Source of the DNA: Macrobrachium rosenbergii
Lineage: Eukaryota > Arthropoda > Malacostraca > Decapoda > Palaemonidae
Reading direction: 5' to 3'
Assembly (NCBI RefSeq): GCF_040412425.1
Contig: NC_089756.1
Coordinates: 407,534-471,533 of the forward strand
Length of the DNA: 64,000 nucleotides
Shown here: positions 13,601-23,298 of the stretch, one piece after another
Numbering within the stretch: position 1 is the first letter of the stretch
How the letters are laid out: every line of letters starts with the position of its first letter
Notes under the pieces: generated by a model
What the model was told of the DNA's origin: nothing
Database searches by the model: none
The model's input: only the letters and a program-made list of their open reading frames with translations
Translations under genes and position numbers: made by a program

Positions 13601-14860
13601 GCTTATTATTACCATGATATTATAAGGTGTATTAGGAAATTTTTTGCCTTAATGAAGTCATTATTGATAAATCTTTTGTGTATTTTTGTGTGTTCTTGTG
13701 TTTACAATTTCTTGATTTTTGTTGGTGATTAACATTTATTTACTTAGCATTTTAAATATTTCTTGATAATATTTAACATTGCATACTTATTCTAATTTAT
13801 TAAGATTTTCTTTTCAAATCTTGAGTAATTCTTGATAGTTTAAATTTTGTTTGATTAATTTAATTTCTTGATAAAGTAAAGTTTTTATGATTTAGTTTTG
13901 TTTAATGATTTAATTCAAGAATTAAATCTTGTGTTGTTTTCAAGTAATAGTAAATTTTCAGATTGTGATTTCTAATTATAAATTTTGAATTTAACAATAA
14001 ATTTTTGTATTAAAAATTTTTAAAAACAGTTTCATTTATTAACCACCAGTGAATAGGATTAATTGTGTGCATAAGGCAAAGTGATAAACATGTTTTGCTC
14101 CTTTAATTTTGCTGAAGCGAATTAAGAACAGGGAAACAGTTAAAGTTGTTTGGTGGAGTGATACCCTTTTATTCTAGTATATTTCTTGTTAATATTTGAT
14201 ACCTCACCATTCTTTTGATAAACTTAGTTTGCTTATTATTACCATGATATAATAAGGTGTATTAGGAAATTTTTTGCCTTAATGAAGTCATTATTGATAA
14301 ATCTTTTGTGTATTTTTGTGTGTTCTTGTGTTTACAATTTCTTGATTTTTGTTGGTGATTAACATTTATTTACTTAGCATTTTAAATATTTCTTGATAAT
14401 ATTTAACATTGCATACTTATTCTAATTTATTAAGATTTTCTTTTCAAATCTTGAGTAATTCTTGATAGTTTAAATTTTGTTTGATTAATTTAATTTCTTG
14501 ATAAAGTAAAGTTTTTATGATTTAGTTTTGTTTAATGATTTAATTCAAGAATTAAATCTTGTGTTGTTTTCAAGTAATAGTAAATTTTCAGATTGTGATT
14601 TCTAATTATAAATTTTGAATTTAACAATAAATTTTTGTATTAAAAATTTTTAAAAACAGTTTCATTTATTAACCACCAGTGAATAGGATTAATTGTGTGC
14701 ATAAGGCAAAGTGATAAACATGTTTTGCTCCTTTAATTTTGCTGAAGCGAGTTAAGAACAGGGAAACAGTTAAAGTTGTTTGGTGGAGTGATACCCTTTT
14801 ATTCTAGTATATTTCTTGTTAATATTTGATACCTCACCATTCTTTTGATAAACTTAGTTT
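13601..14860. repeat. Near-perfect 630-bp tandem duplication
   Basis: Copy one is 13601-14230 and copy two 14231-14860. By eye only two bases differ (T/A near 13619/14249 and A/G in GCGAATTAAG/GCGAGTTAAG). The unit is very AT-rich, with repeated TTGATAAT-like words and no coding potential. Such identity means a very recent duplication or an assembly duplication. Confidence 0.95.
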
Positions 14861-15025
14861 GATTTTTCACATGATTTATGAGTTTTTTAAGGGATCACTG
14901 TTACCTTTAGAGTACTTGGTCGTAGTTCTTTTGTTATGAGAGTTCAGGTATCTGGCTGAAGTGAGGTGTATTTTTGAAATCTGTGATTAGTTGTGTAATA
15001 ACCAGGTACTTGGTACGCATCATGA

Positions 15026-15045
15026 CATATACATATATATATATA

Positions 15046-15109
<64 letters not shown>

Positions 15110-15135
15110 TATATTTATATATATACATATATATG
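15026..15135. repeat. (TA)n microsatellite, interrupted
   Basis: TA repeats with TTTA and CATA interruptions lie between AT-rich sequence (14861-15025, nothing recognised) and the hairpin repeat. Confidence 0.95.
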
Positions 15136-15147
15136 CTTTTACATTTC

Positions 15148-15480
15148 ATTTTAGTTTTCTGTGCCAGCTTTGTCTGTCCTGTCCGCCCTCAGCTCTTAAA
15201 AACTACTGAGGCTAAATTTGCAAATGGTGATGTTGATCATCCACCCTCCGATCATCAAACATACCAGATTGCATCCCTCTAGCCTCAGTGGTTTTTATTT
15301 TATTTAAGGTTGAAGTTAGCAATAATCATACTTCTGGCAGTGCTATAGATACAAACGACATGGGTCACCACCGGACCGCGGCTGCATTTCAAAGACTGCG
15401 GCTAAGAGTTCTACTGGCCGTGGCTGAGGCCACCACCACACAGAAAACTCGATTGCGTTGAAGAAACTTGTTTATTCAAC
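15148..15480 (+). repeat. Interspersed hairpin repeat resembling a common decapod element
   Basis: The arms TAAAAACTACTGAGGCTA (15197-15214) and TAGCCTCAGTGGTTTTTA (15281-15298) pair with one wobble or mismatch. They enclose a second inverted region (GATGATCA/TGATCATC-like). Downstream come GGCAGTGCTATAGATA, a CACCACCGGACCGCGGCTG block and ACAGAAAACTCGATTGCG. From memory, this order of blocks is a very frequent interspersed repeat in shrimp and crab genomes. Its class is unknown to me. Confidence 0.6.
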
Positions 15481-15985
15481 ATGCAGACATTACCCGCTCA
15501 ACAACGGAGAGCTGGCTTAACAAAACCTTTACACATTTGAGCCTGGGCTCCACAGATACTTTCCTTTTCTTTCTTTAGTTACATAACATCATATTCATGG
15601 CAGTGTTCAGTATTAACTACCGTACTGAACATTAATTTCCGTTATACACATATATTTCGTCTTCACAGTTTTAGTTTCCTTATAACGTGAATCGTTTCCA
15701 TTTTTTTAAAAAGTTCGAAATTTGAAGATATATCAAACCGACAAATTTTTACCTCATTATCGAGGATAATTTTTCAGATATAATCTAATGATATGAATGC
15801 GTTCATTGCCCATTAAAAATATTGACGGGTATCAAGTGATGGATTTTTTTTACAAAACCTCTAATTATGATAATTTACCAAATCTTTTGGGAATTATATA
15901 TCTTGTGTGATGAAATAATTTCGATGATAATTTTTTGCCGGTGCTCGTAATGAGAAAAATGGGTCACCACCGGAAGTATATCTTA
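15481..15985. other. AT-rich sequence, nothing recognised
   Basis: No open frame of note. A phrase GGGTCACCACCGGA at 15960-15973 echoes the CACCACCGGAC block of the hairpin repeat at 15366, so a second fragment of that family may end here. Confidence 0.45.
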
Positions 15986-16245
15986 GTTTAAAGACCACTG
16001 AGCTGTTTAACAGCTCTCTAGGGCTGGCCAAGGATTAGACTTATTTTTACGTGACTAAGAACCTACTGGTTACCTAGACAACGGGACCTACAGCTTAACG
16101 GAATCCTTAACCGAAACATTATGACGAGAAATGAATTTCTATCACCAGAAATAAACTCCTCTAATTCTTCTTTGGCGGCTCGGAGAGTCGATCATGGGCC
16201 AACAGCGTTCAGTCAGAAACTCTACCACTCCTCCAAGAGGAACTT
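15986..16245 (-). mobile_element. tRNA-derived SINE sharing its 3' tail with the LINEs in this window
   Basis: Read on the minus strand, the head (about 16240-16177) is tRNA-like: an A box in GAGTGGTAGAG and a decayed B box in GATCGACTCTCC, at tRNA spacing. The body follows, then a tail at about 16045-15986. The tail contains AATCCTTGGCCAGCCCTA, GAGAGCTG and CAGCTCAGTGGTCTTTAAA, which align with the 3' ends of LINE B (27288-27346), C and D, including the GAGCTG/CAGCTC hairpin. Pol III promoters transcribe such elements and a LINE enzyme moves them. From memory, this family is frequent in decapods. Confidence 0.75.
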
Positions 16246-16254
16246 CGTAATGAG

Positions 16255-16551
16255 ATAATTTCTCTCTTCTCAGTTTCATGGACTAATTATAAAACTCGTT
16301 ACCATTTTTAAAATAGTTAGAAATTTCCTATTATATATCAAACCCACCTCTCTCACCACCTGATTATCGAGTATAATTTTCAAGATATAATCTAAAATGT
16401 TTGGTTATTTCCTGTTGAAAAACCATTCTCTCTCTCTTTAAGTGATCTCTTTTTCTCTCTCTCTCTCTCTTATGATAATTCTTAAAACTCGTTACCTAAA
16501 ATATTTGGTATTTGAAATAAACCACCTCTTTTGCTCTCTGCTCGTAATCTG

Positions 16552-16615
<64 letters not shown>

Positions 16616-16675
16616 TTAGAGAGAGGTACCAGGAAATACCAAATATTTAGGTAACGAGTTTTAAAAAATCAGTTC

Positions 16676-16728
<53 letters not shown>

Positions 16729-16880
16729 GGTAGGAACAGGAAATACCAAACATTTTAGGTAACGAGCTCTACGAATCAGTCAGTGAGAGAGGTGGTCGGT
16801 GGTAGTAATAGGAAATACTAACTATTTTAAGTAACGAGTTTTATGAATTAGTCCATGAGAGAGAGAGAGAGAGAGAGGAA
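16255..16880. repeat. GA/TC-rich inverted and tandem repeat
   Basis: The block CATGGACTAATTATAAAACTCGTTAC... (about 16277-16330) is the reverse complement of 16800-16862. AAAACTCGTTACCTAAAATATTTGG (about 16485-16513) mirrors 16630-16668. The right half repeats a unit of roughly 100 bp (GGTAACGAG...CATGAGAGAG...GGAAATACCAAA) three times. (GA)n tracts lie at 16555-16611, 16677-16726 and 16857-16878, with TC-rich counterparts on the left. The centre is near 16550. Confidence 0.82.
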
Positions 16881-18263
16881 AAAATCCTCGGAATAATAAT
16901 GGACAGTCATTTATTCCAAATTATTCTCCTCTGTGGAACTTGGAAAGAGCCATTTTCATCTTTAGCGGGAGAGACAATTTAATGATTTATATTTCTAGGA
17001 AACTTGTCAAGTCCCGGCGTTTCCTGTTTATTCTTTTGCTGCAAGTTAATTAATACGCAACTTGCCTGTTACTCGTCTCGCCATGGATGGTTGGAAGTAT
17101 TTCATGTTAATAGTATTCCAAAATGTAATGGAAATTATACGAGCATCTCAGTGTTTTTACTTAGATAATATGTAAGTCCTTCACGTTTTTATTTATCTGG
17201 CGACCTAGAGAAAGATGCTTTTCGAAAACGGAATTGGACGAAAACCTGATGTTTTTATGTAGGTCATTTAGAAGTCCTTATATTTCTATTCATCTAGTGC
17301 CCTAAATCAAGTTGTTTTTCGGACATCTGAATGAGCGTAGGTTTCTCTCTCATAACAGCTTATTTTTTACTCAGGTGCCAGAATTGTAAGTGGAGGACAG
17401 TGGTTATTTTTTTTAATTGCTTCCTCTCTTATACCAATGACAATTTGAAACATCTTGCTTTTTGTTTATTTTTTTACGAAGACCGAAATGTTCTTATTAA
17501 ATGATTAAAAACTTTTTTTTCCTCAAAGAACTTCAACGGCAAAATTTCTTCTTTATGAAGAAACGTTTAAAATGTTTAACAATCACTAATTCTTGTATTT
17601 TTTCATATTTCGTCTTGTTGTCTTTTCTCATGTAGGAATCTAAGTTTAGAAACGCGGGACAATTATCCTCATTAATTTTCCATCCCACTCTTTTCCCGAA
17701 TCAGATTTCGGAATCAGGAAAGAAAATTCTATATTTCAATACCGACCTTTTGGCAAAATGGTTGCACTGAAAGACAAAAATGATCAAAATATATTCAATT
17801 CATTTCATAACTTCCCTCATCCACTCTAAGCATCAACTGACAAATAGTTTCCTGGCGAAACAGCTTCTCCTTGTTAGTATCGTGTCGTCATATTACAAAA
17901 TTAGTTCTTACAATTAATATTGTATAAATATTCAACCATTCAGTATTATGACTTTCAAATTACAACTCCACTTCATGAAGCAGTAACTCCGTATTCATAA
18001 ATCGGTGTGATTTATTAAGGGCTTTATATGCCCGATAAACGTAAAGTGATTACAGTCTCATTAAGGAATTAGTGATACATCAACCTCTGTACAATGAGAG
18101 CCAGGCTGAGATGCTTTCGGGAAACAGGAAAGCGAAATTAGAGAGCAATGTTTTGTCCCCAACCTCCATTGTTTCATTACTGTATGTGGGACCAAAGGCC
18201 TTCATTGGAATATCATTTTTGCCTAGAATTTTTCGATGGCCTGGGATCGTAGTCAAGTATGTG

Positions 18264-18267
<4 letters not shown>
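16881..18267. other. AT-rich sequence without recognised features
   Basis: No coding frame and no repeat shared with other parts of the window. The frame crossing 18072-18467 runs through a microsatellite and into an LTR and is chance. Confidence 0.6.

Positions 18268-18329
<62 letters not shown>
18268..18329. repeat. (TA)n tract, left flank of LTR element 2
   Basis: It abuts the TG end of the LTR at 18330. The other end of the same element (45381) also meets (TA)n, so the insertion was probably in a TA tract. Confidence 0.95.
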
Positions 18330-18333
<4 letters not shown>

Positions 18334-19229
18334 ATGGAGATCTTCTTCTCCTCTTTCTGTTTTGTATGATTTTTAGTCTTTCACTTCTTACCTTGGTTTC
18401 TTCTAAATATGTCCCTCAGTCTCACTTCACCGATGATGTGCTATCTTCTTTATTTTTGTTAATTTAAGTATTGATATCTCTCAGAAAGGCGTATAGAGAC
18501 AAGATCGGTAATTTCTTCACTTTAATTAGTACTTAGTATTATAAAGATCAGTAAAAAATTAACAAGTTACAATGATAGAAACGAATCACTCTGGAGCTGT
18601 AAACTGGCTCAGTCTATATGGGGAACACTGAAGCGAGGGGAGACGTACTCTCCCTTGAAGGACACAGTTATGATCTCTCCTCTCCCTTGCGTTCTCTAGC
18701 TTGTTGAACCCCCAGAAATCTTGTTATCTGCACTCTCCACCTCCTTCTAGCCTTATTGGAAGGATTAATCAGCAAGGCCTCCCCTTCAAGTAGCTGATTG
18801 GAAGGACTGTAGTGGGTGTGATTCAAATCTCTCCTTAGAGGAATTGATTGGAGGTGATCTTAGGAGGGTGTGTGAAAGACCCCTCCCTAGTATGTTTGAT
18901 TGGAGGTTGTAGAAGTACATCACTTTGTCCAGCCCCCAAATTCCTGGAATTTCCATGAAAACGCCTCCCTGAGAAGGCGGGGCTATAGAACCAGCTTCTG
19001 TAAGCATTTAGGCTGTGCTGACTCGTGAATTGGTTAGCTTAATTGCAAGGCCATTATTTCTCACTTTTATGACTGTTTTTAGGGCTTCAACACGATATAC
19101 TGCTTATGGTTCATGCAAACATCCTGCCTCGATCAGCGTATTGAATCACGATAACACAACAGCTTTTGGGTGTTATCACTGTGTTCTTTCTCTCTCTCTT
19201 TATTCTTACTTCTCTCTCCTAACTTTTCT

Positions 19230-19302
<73 letters not shown>

Positions 19303-19337
19303 CTATCTAATTTCCCTATCTATTCTACACCACAACA
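18330..19337 (-). repeat. 3' LTR of element 2 (about 1008 bp)
   Basis: Plus-strand edges are TGTTATGG and CACAACA. It aligns with 44451-45381, with about a dozen and a half substitutions seen by eye. Some 100 bp near 18795-18895 are absent from the other LTR. A (TC)n tract (19228-19299; GA on the element strand) lies near the LTR start, as in element 1. The flanking TCACTCGGTCAC matches the polypurine-side sequence of element 1. Confidence 0.92.
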
Positions 19338-19729
19338 TCACTCGGTCACGCTACCTCACAGTGCCCTCAGTGTGACAAAAAGAATACAGTTTAATGGATG
19401 ATTGCAAACTCACACAAATAAAATAAAGTATTTATATGATTGCCCATCAAGTAATTTCTTAAAAAAATATTTAAATTGCACAAACTTTGTCAATGTACTA
19501 ATGCAAAAAAAATCAATTAAGAATATATGGAAGAAAATTCACATATATCATGAATCAAAAGAGATACATATACATACATATACATATATAATGAATTATT
19601 ATACTGTAAAAATGGTTTATTGTTTTAACACATAATGCAAATAATAATATACAAAGAAATCAGTAGTAAATTATGTCTATAAGATCATTTTACTCTCCAT
19701 TGTCCCTTTTTATTTCTGTTATAATCCTC
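19338..19729 (-). other. 3' untranslated region of element 2
   Basis: AT-rich sequence between the env stop and the 3' LTR. On the element strand it ends GACCGAGTGA just before the LTR, like element 1. Confidence 0.7.
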
Positions 19730-20891
19730 TCAATATTTGAAATTACCACACGTTTGATCAAAATTGCAAACACTATTATTACAGTAATGATTATGACCAA
19801 ATTGAATAGAGACAGAATTGGTGAAACATTTTCTTTGTAATAAAAAAAATTCATCTACTAAATTCAACCCATTTTTTTTTTGTTTTAACTCCAACTGAGA
19901 CAGTTTAAATTCTTTAACTTCACTAGAGTAGTTCATGTATGGGGCATTTTTATGGATTGTTATTTCTGTGAAGACATGAAGTTCATAATATAATTTATTA
20001 GGAATAACTAACTTGCATGTCTTATCACAAGCGTGGACATTATTGAAATTAATTCCAGTACTTATATTATGGCAATTAATAGTTGCTGTTACTGAATTCA
20101 GTGAAAATACAAAAACTGACTGTTCTACTAGGATGGAAACAAAATCATGTTTGGATAATTGTGTACACAGTACTGTCTCTTGATTTTTGTTTTCAATTAT
20201 TTCTTGAACACAAGGATAGCCATTAGTAGTTTCATAAAGGTTGTCAAGGTTGCAAATATATTCCTTATCTTTCAAAAGTATACAATCTCTTAATTGAACA
20301 TCAGTAATAAATGACATCATTAGCCCATGTTCTTCTAATGCAAAATTGATGTGGTTGACATTTGAGATAATTACGTTTTCCTTTATCAGCATGGGATTAA
20401 AATCAGGTTTTAAAGATTCATCTGTCATTAATTGTCCTATTATATGCCTGATTTCTGTATCCATCCCTTGTTGTACGAGTATTTGTACACTTTCTAAATC
20501 TAAATCTACCACTTGACAGGTAAAACAAAAAGTATTAGTGGTAATACATTTCTCTGTTTCTTCTTGGGATCTAGATAATGCATCTGCTAGTGTATTAAAT
20601 TTTCCTGGGATATATCTTAATTCTGGTGCAAATTCTAGCACGCTAATGAACCATCTATTGAACTTCATGTTATTTGTAAAAGTTCTCTTCTTAAACAAAT
20701 CACAAATTGGTTTGTGTTCAGTAAGTACATTGCCTTTATGTCCTAAGATTATGTGTCTAAATTTCCTTAGTCCCCAGTATGATGCTAAACACTCTCTTTC
20801 TACTGTGCTATAATTTCTCTCTGCAGCATTCAAAACTCTACTGGCATAATATACTGCTCTCATTCTTGTTTTATCCTTTTGTAATAATACA
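19730..20891 (-). pseudogene. RNase H end fused in frame to env C-terminal half (element 2)
   Basis: Read on the minus strand from 20891, the first 170 or so codons continue RNase H (motifs ERECLA, TEHKP, LADALSR) and the start of the RNase H-integrase connection. Near 20400 the frame passes directly into the env ectodomain without a stop. Integrase and the env fusion-peptide region are gone compared with element 1. A further break in an A/T homopolymer near 19870 puts the transmembrane segment (about 19690-19840) out of frame. RNase H catalytic residues are partly changed (Asp in TDHKP is Glu). It is a deletion product, not a known protein type. Confidence 0.82.
20880..20891. repeat. Left target-site duplication of LINE B
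   Basis: TGTAATAATACA here is repeated at 27361-27372 after the LINE tail. The LTR-element RNase H reading continues across when the LINE is removed. Confidence 0.85.
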
Positions 20892-20995
20892 CCCCTCGAA
20901 GTAGGTTCCTTCACGTGGTGAGGGGGTAAGGGGCCCTGGCTTTTCTTCTTCGTTCTTACGAAGAATAAGAGCCCGGGCCCTGACGGATCACCTAC
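20892..20995 (+). ncRNA. HDV-like self-cleaving ribozyme, 5' end of LINE B (variant form)
   Basis: P1 pairs CCCCTC (20892-20897) with GAGGGG (about 20919-20924). P2 pairs GTAGGT with ACCTAC (20990-20995). A short P3 encloses a TTCACG-type loop. P4 is a long stem with GGGCCC and nested TTCTTCG/CGAAGAA pairings. GACGGATC forms the J4/2 strand. Compared with LINE C and D, P2 and P4 are different in sequence but still complementary, so pairing is conserved. Role: to free the RNA 5' end at the element boundary. Activity is inferred. Confidence 0.65.
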
Positions 20996-21510
20996 AAACC
21001 TTTCGATTTAAATGGCGTGGATATTTTCACTTTCGTACAAATTTCTTGGACCTGGTAAATAGGAAAAGGTATCATAGCTGGGATTGGGTTTATATCCGAA
21101 GCTAAATAGTGAGAAACGTGGCAGGACCATCAACTGCCCGATAATGTTCGGACCTGAGTTTTCAGGCGGAACTATTCTACGAGGACTGGACCACGGATTC
21201 CAGGGGGGTCTAGTTCTGGGAATAGGACTCTCGGCATTCTGTCCGGTTTGCCCATAATGTGATTAAGGTGGGGATGATTGTATTCTAGTAATGCTCTCAG
21301 TCCTATCAAGCGGGTTGGCTTACACTTGAGCCACTCTAATCATGTTGTGCCATCCCCTTTGGGGTAGGGTAGGGATGCGGACATTTGGGAGTCAGTTCTC
21401 ACTTGTGCCATTAGTGGAGGAATGAACTCCATGAAAGGCTGATGATATCTTTTTAAGGTTTTCAGGTTTATTTTTTTTTTTTTTTTTTTTTCTCAATTTT
21501 ACTTGTCTTA

Positions 21511-23289
21511 ATGCAAAGTTGTGTTAATGATTTAAGTACCCCTGGACCCTTTGATGGTAGCGATTCAGCACAGTTAACGACTGCAGGAACCTCCTCTGAC
21601 CTCTCTCTGGAAAAATCAGTAAAAAATACGAACGTAATTACACTGGAGCCCTATGCTCCAATGAAAAACAAGCCAAAAAAAAACAAATATCTTGACCCAA
21701 CATTGACCCACTTCGACTCCCTCTTTGGGAGTGGAAGTTGGTCAAGATTCCTAACATTAGAAATGGAGAAAAAAATATCGCCATTGAAATTAGAAAACTT
21801 CTTATTGAATCGACATTCAACTACTGAAATGTCATTCAGACAAGTAAAAGAACAGATGTGGTTGATAGAAACCACTACAAGAAGTCAATCAGAAAACTAC
21901 TTAAATATAAAAAATATTGATAATGTTAAAGTACATATTAAAAAACATGACAATATGAACAGTGTCCAGGGTACCATAGTACTCCCTGATAATGATGAAC
22001 CAACAGAAAAGAATATATTACTAGATTCCCTTAAAAAAAGGTACAACAATATACAAGACTGCGAAATTTACAACATAGCTAGTAGACGGAGTAATGAAAA
22101 AATACTAAGAATAGCAAAGATAAAATTTGAAGGCCATGAATTACCCTTAAAAATTAAAATCTTAGGCCAAAGCAGAGAACTGAGACCGTATGTCCCTAAA
22201 CCACTACAGTGCCAAAACTGTAGTATGTATGGACATACAAGGAAAAATTGCCATAATACACCTGTATGTGCATACTGTGGATCTGATAAACATACCACAC
22301 AGTGGAAGTGTGGTAAACCAAAATGTGTGAATTGTGGACAAAATCACCATGCAAGATCTAAGGAGTGTATGTATTACATATACAACACGGAATTGAAATT
22401 ACTTCAGGAAAGGACAGGAATGCCTATAAAAGAGGCCAAATTAGAATTAAAGGTTAGAGGAATGCATGATCCCGCTAAGAAACGAACTTTTGCTGCAGCA
22501 ATAAGATCAAACAAAGAAACAAAAGTGGAAATAAATAAGAATAACAAAACCCTGATAGATCAGTCTCAAAGAAAAATGACCACTTTGCAAGAAGAAATCA
22601 ACATAGCAAAGGACCAAGAAATGTATACAAATCTTTGCTCAAATTCATTTGAGATTTTAAAAGAAATAGAATCACTAGAAGACAATACAAGCGCTCCAGA
22701 AGTATTAAAAGATAGTTCTGATGAATTAGAAACTAAAGAAAAAAAGAGACCTTTAGAGAGAACTCCACCCAAGACCAACAAAAAACCAACTATTATTAGA
22801 GATACATCCATTAAAATAAAGGCGGGAGACCCCAAGAAAGAACATAAACCAAATAATAAGAAAATACCTTTGTCTCCTAAAGTAATGATAAAACCAATAG
22901 AAACAGATACCCAGAACACCAAAGAAATAGTAGAGGAACAAACCATTGACAAAAATGATTATGTGATGGGAGAAGAGATTACTCCATCACCGACAATAGG
23001 TGCAGCAAGAGTAAATAAAAAAACGACACACGAAAACACATGTGGATGTATTGAATGTTTCATTGAACTGTGCAACTAAAATGAAAGCATAACAAAGGAC
23101 AGTTTAACAAACACTATACGAAATTTTATAAGTTACAGAAATAAAGAAACTACTAGTTTGGACACTCACGAAAAGGGCTGTATGTGCATTGGACACATAA
23201 TGTCCTATAAGGAAAAACAAATAAATATTATAAATAGGATTTTAGAAAAAATGCAGATTGATGATCCACAAAAAGAAAATAAAACTTGA
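21511..23289 (+). pseudogene. LINE B ORF1, zinc-knuckle nucleic-acid-binding protein
   Basis: ATG at 21511 follows a poly(T) stretch. The protein binds the element RNA. After a 230-residue N-terminal region with charged, helical parts come three consecutive Cys/His knuckles, CQNCSMYGHTRKNC, CAYCGSDKHTTQWKC and CVNCGQNHHARSKEC (22210-22370). A long Lys/Glu/Thr-rich tail follows with the SPKVMIKP segment. A TAA at 23077 cuts it at 522 residues. LINE D and C have a sense codon there and run about 70 codons further to the TGA at 23287-23289 or its equivalent, so this is a nonsense mutation. Confidence 0.88.
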
Positions 23290-23298
23290 ACACACTAA

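Noticed and set aside
22068..22298. Minus-strand frames opposite LINE ORF1 and ORF2 (also 22566-22952, 24001-24348, 31130-31516, 37001-37360)
   Set aside because: They are shadows of the plus-strand LINE genes and recur only because the LINE copies recur.
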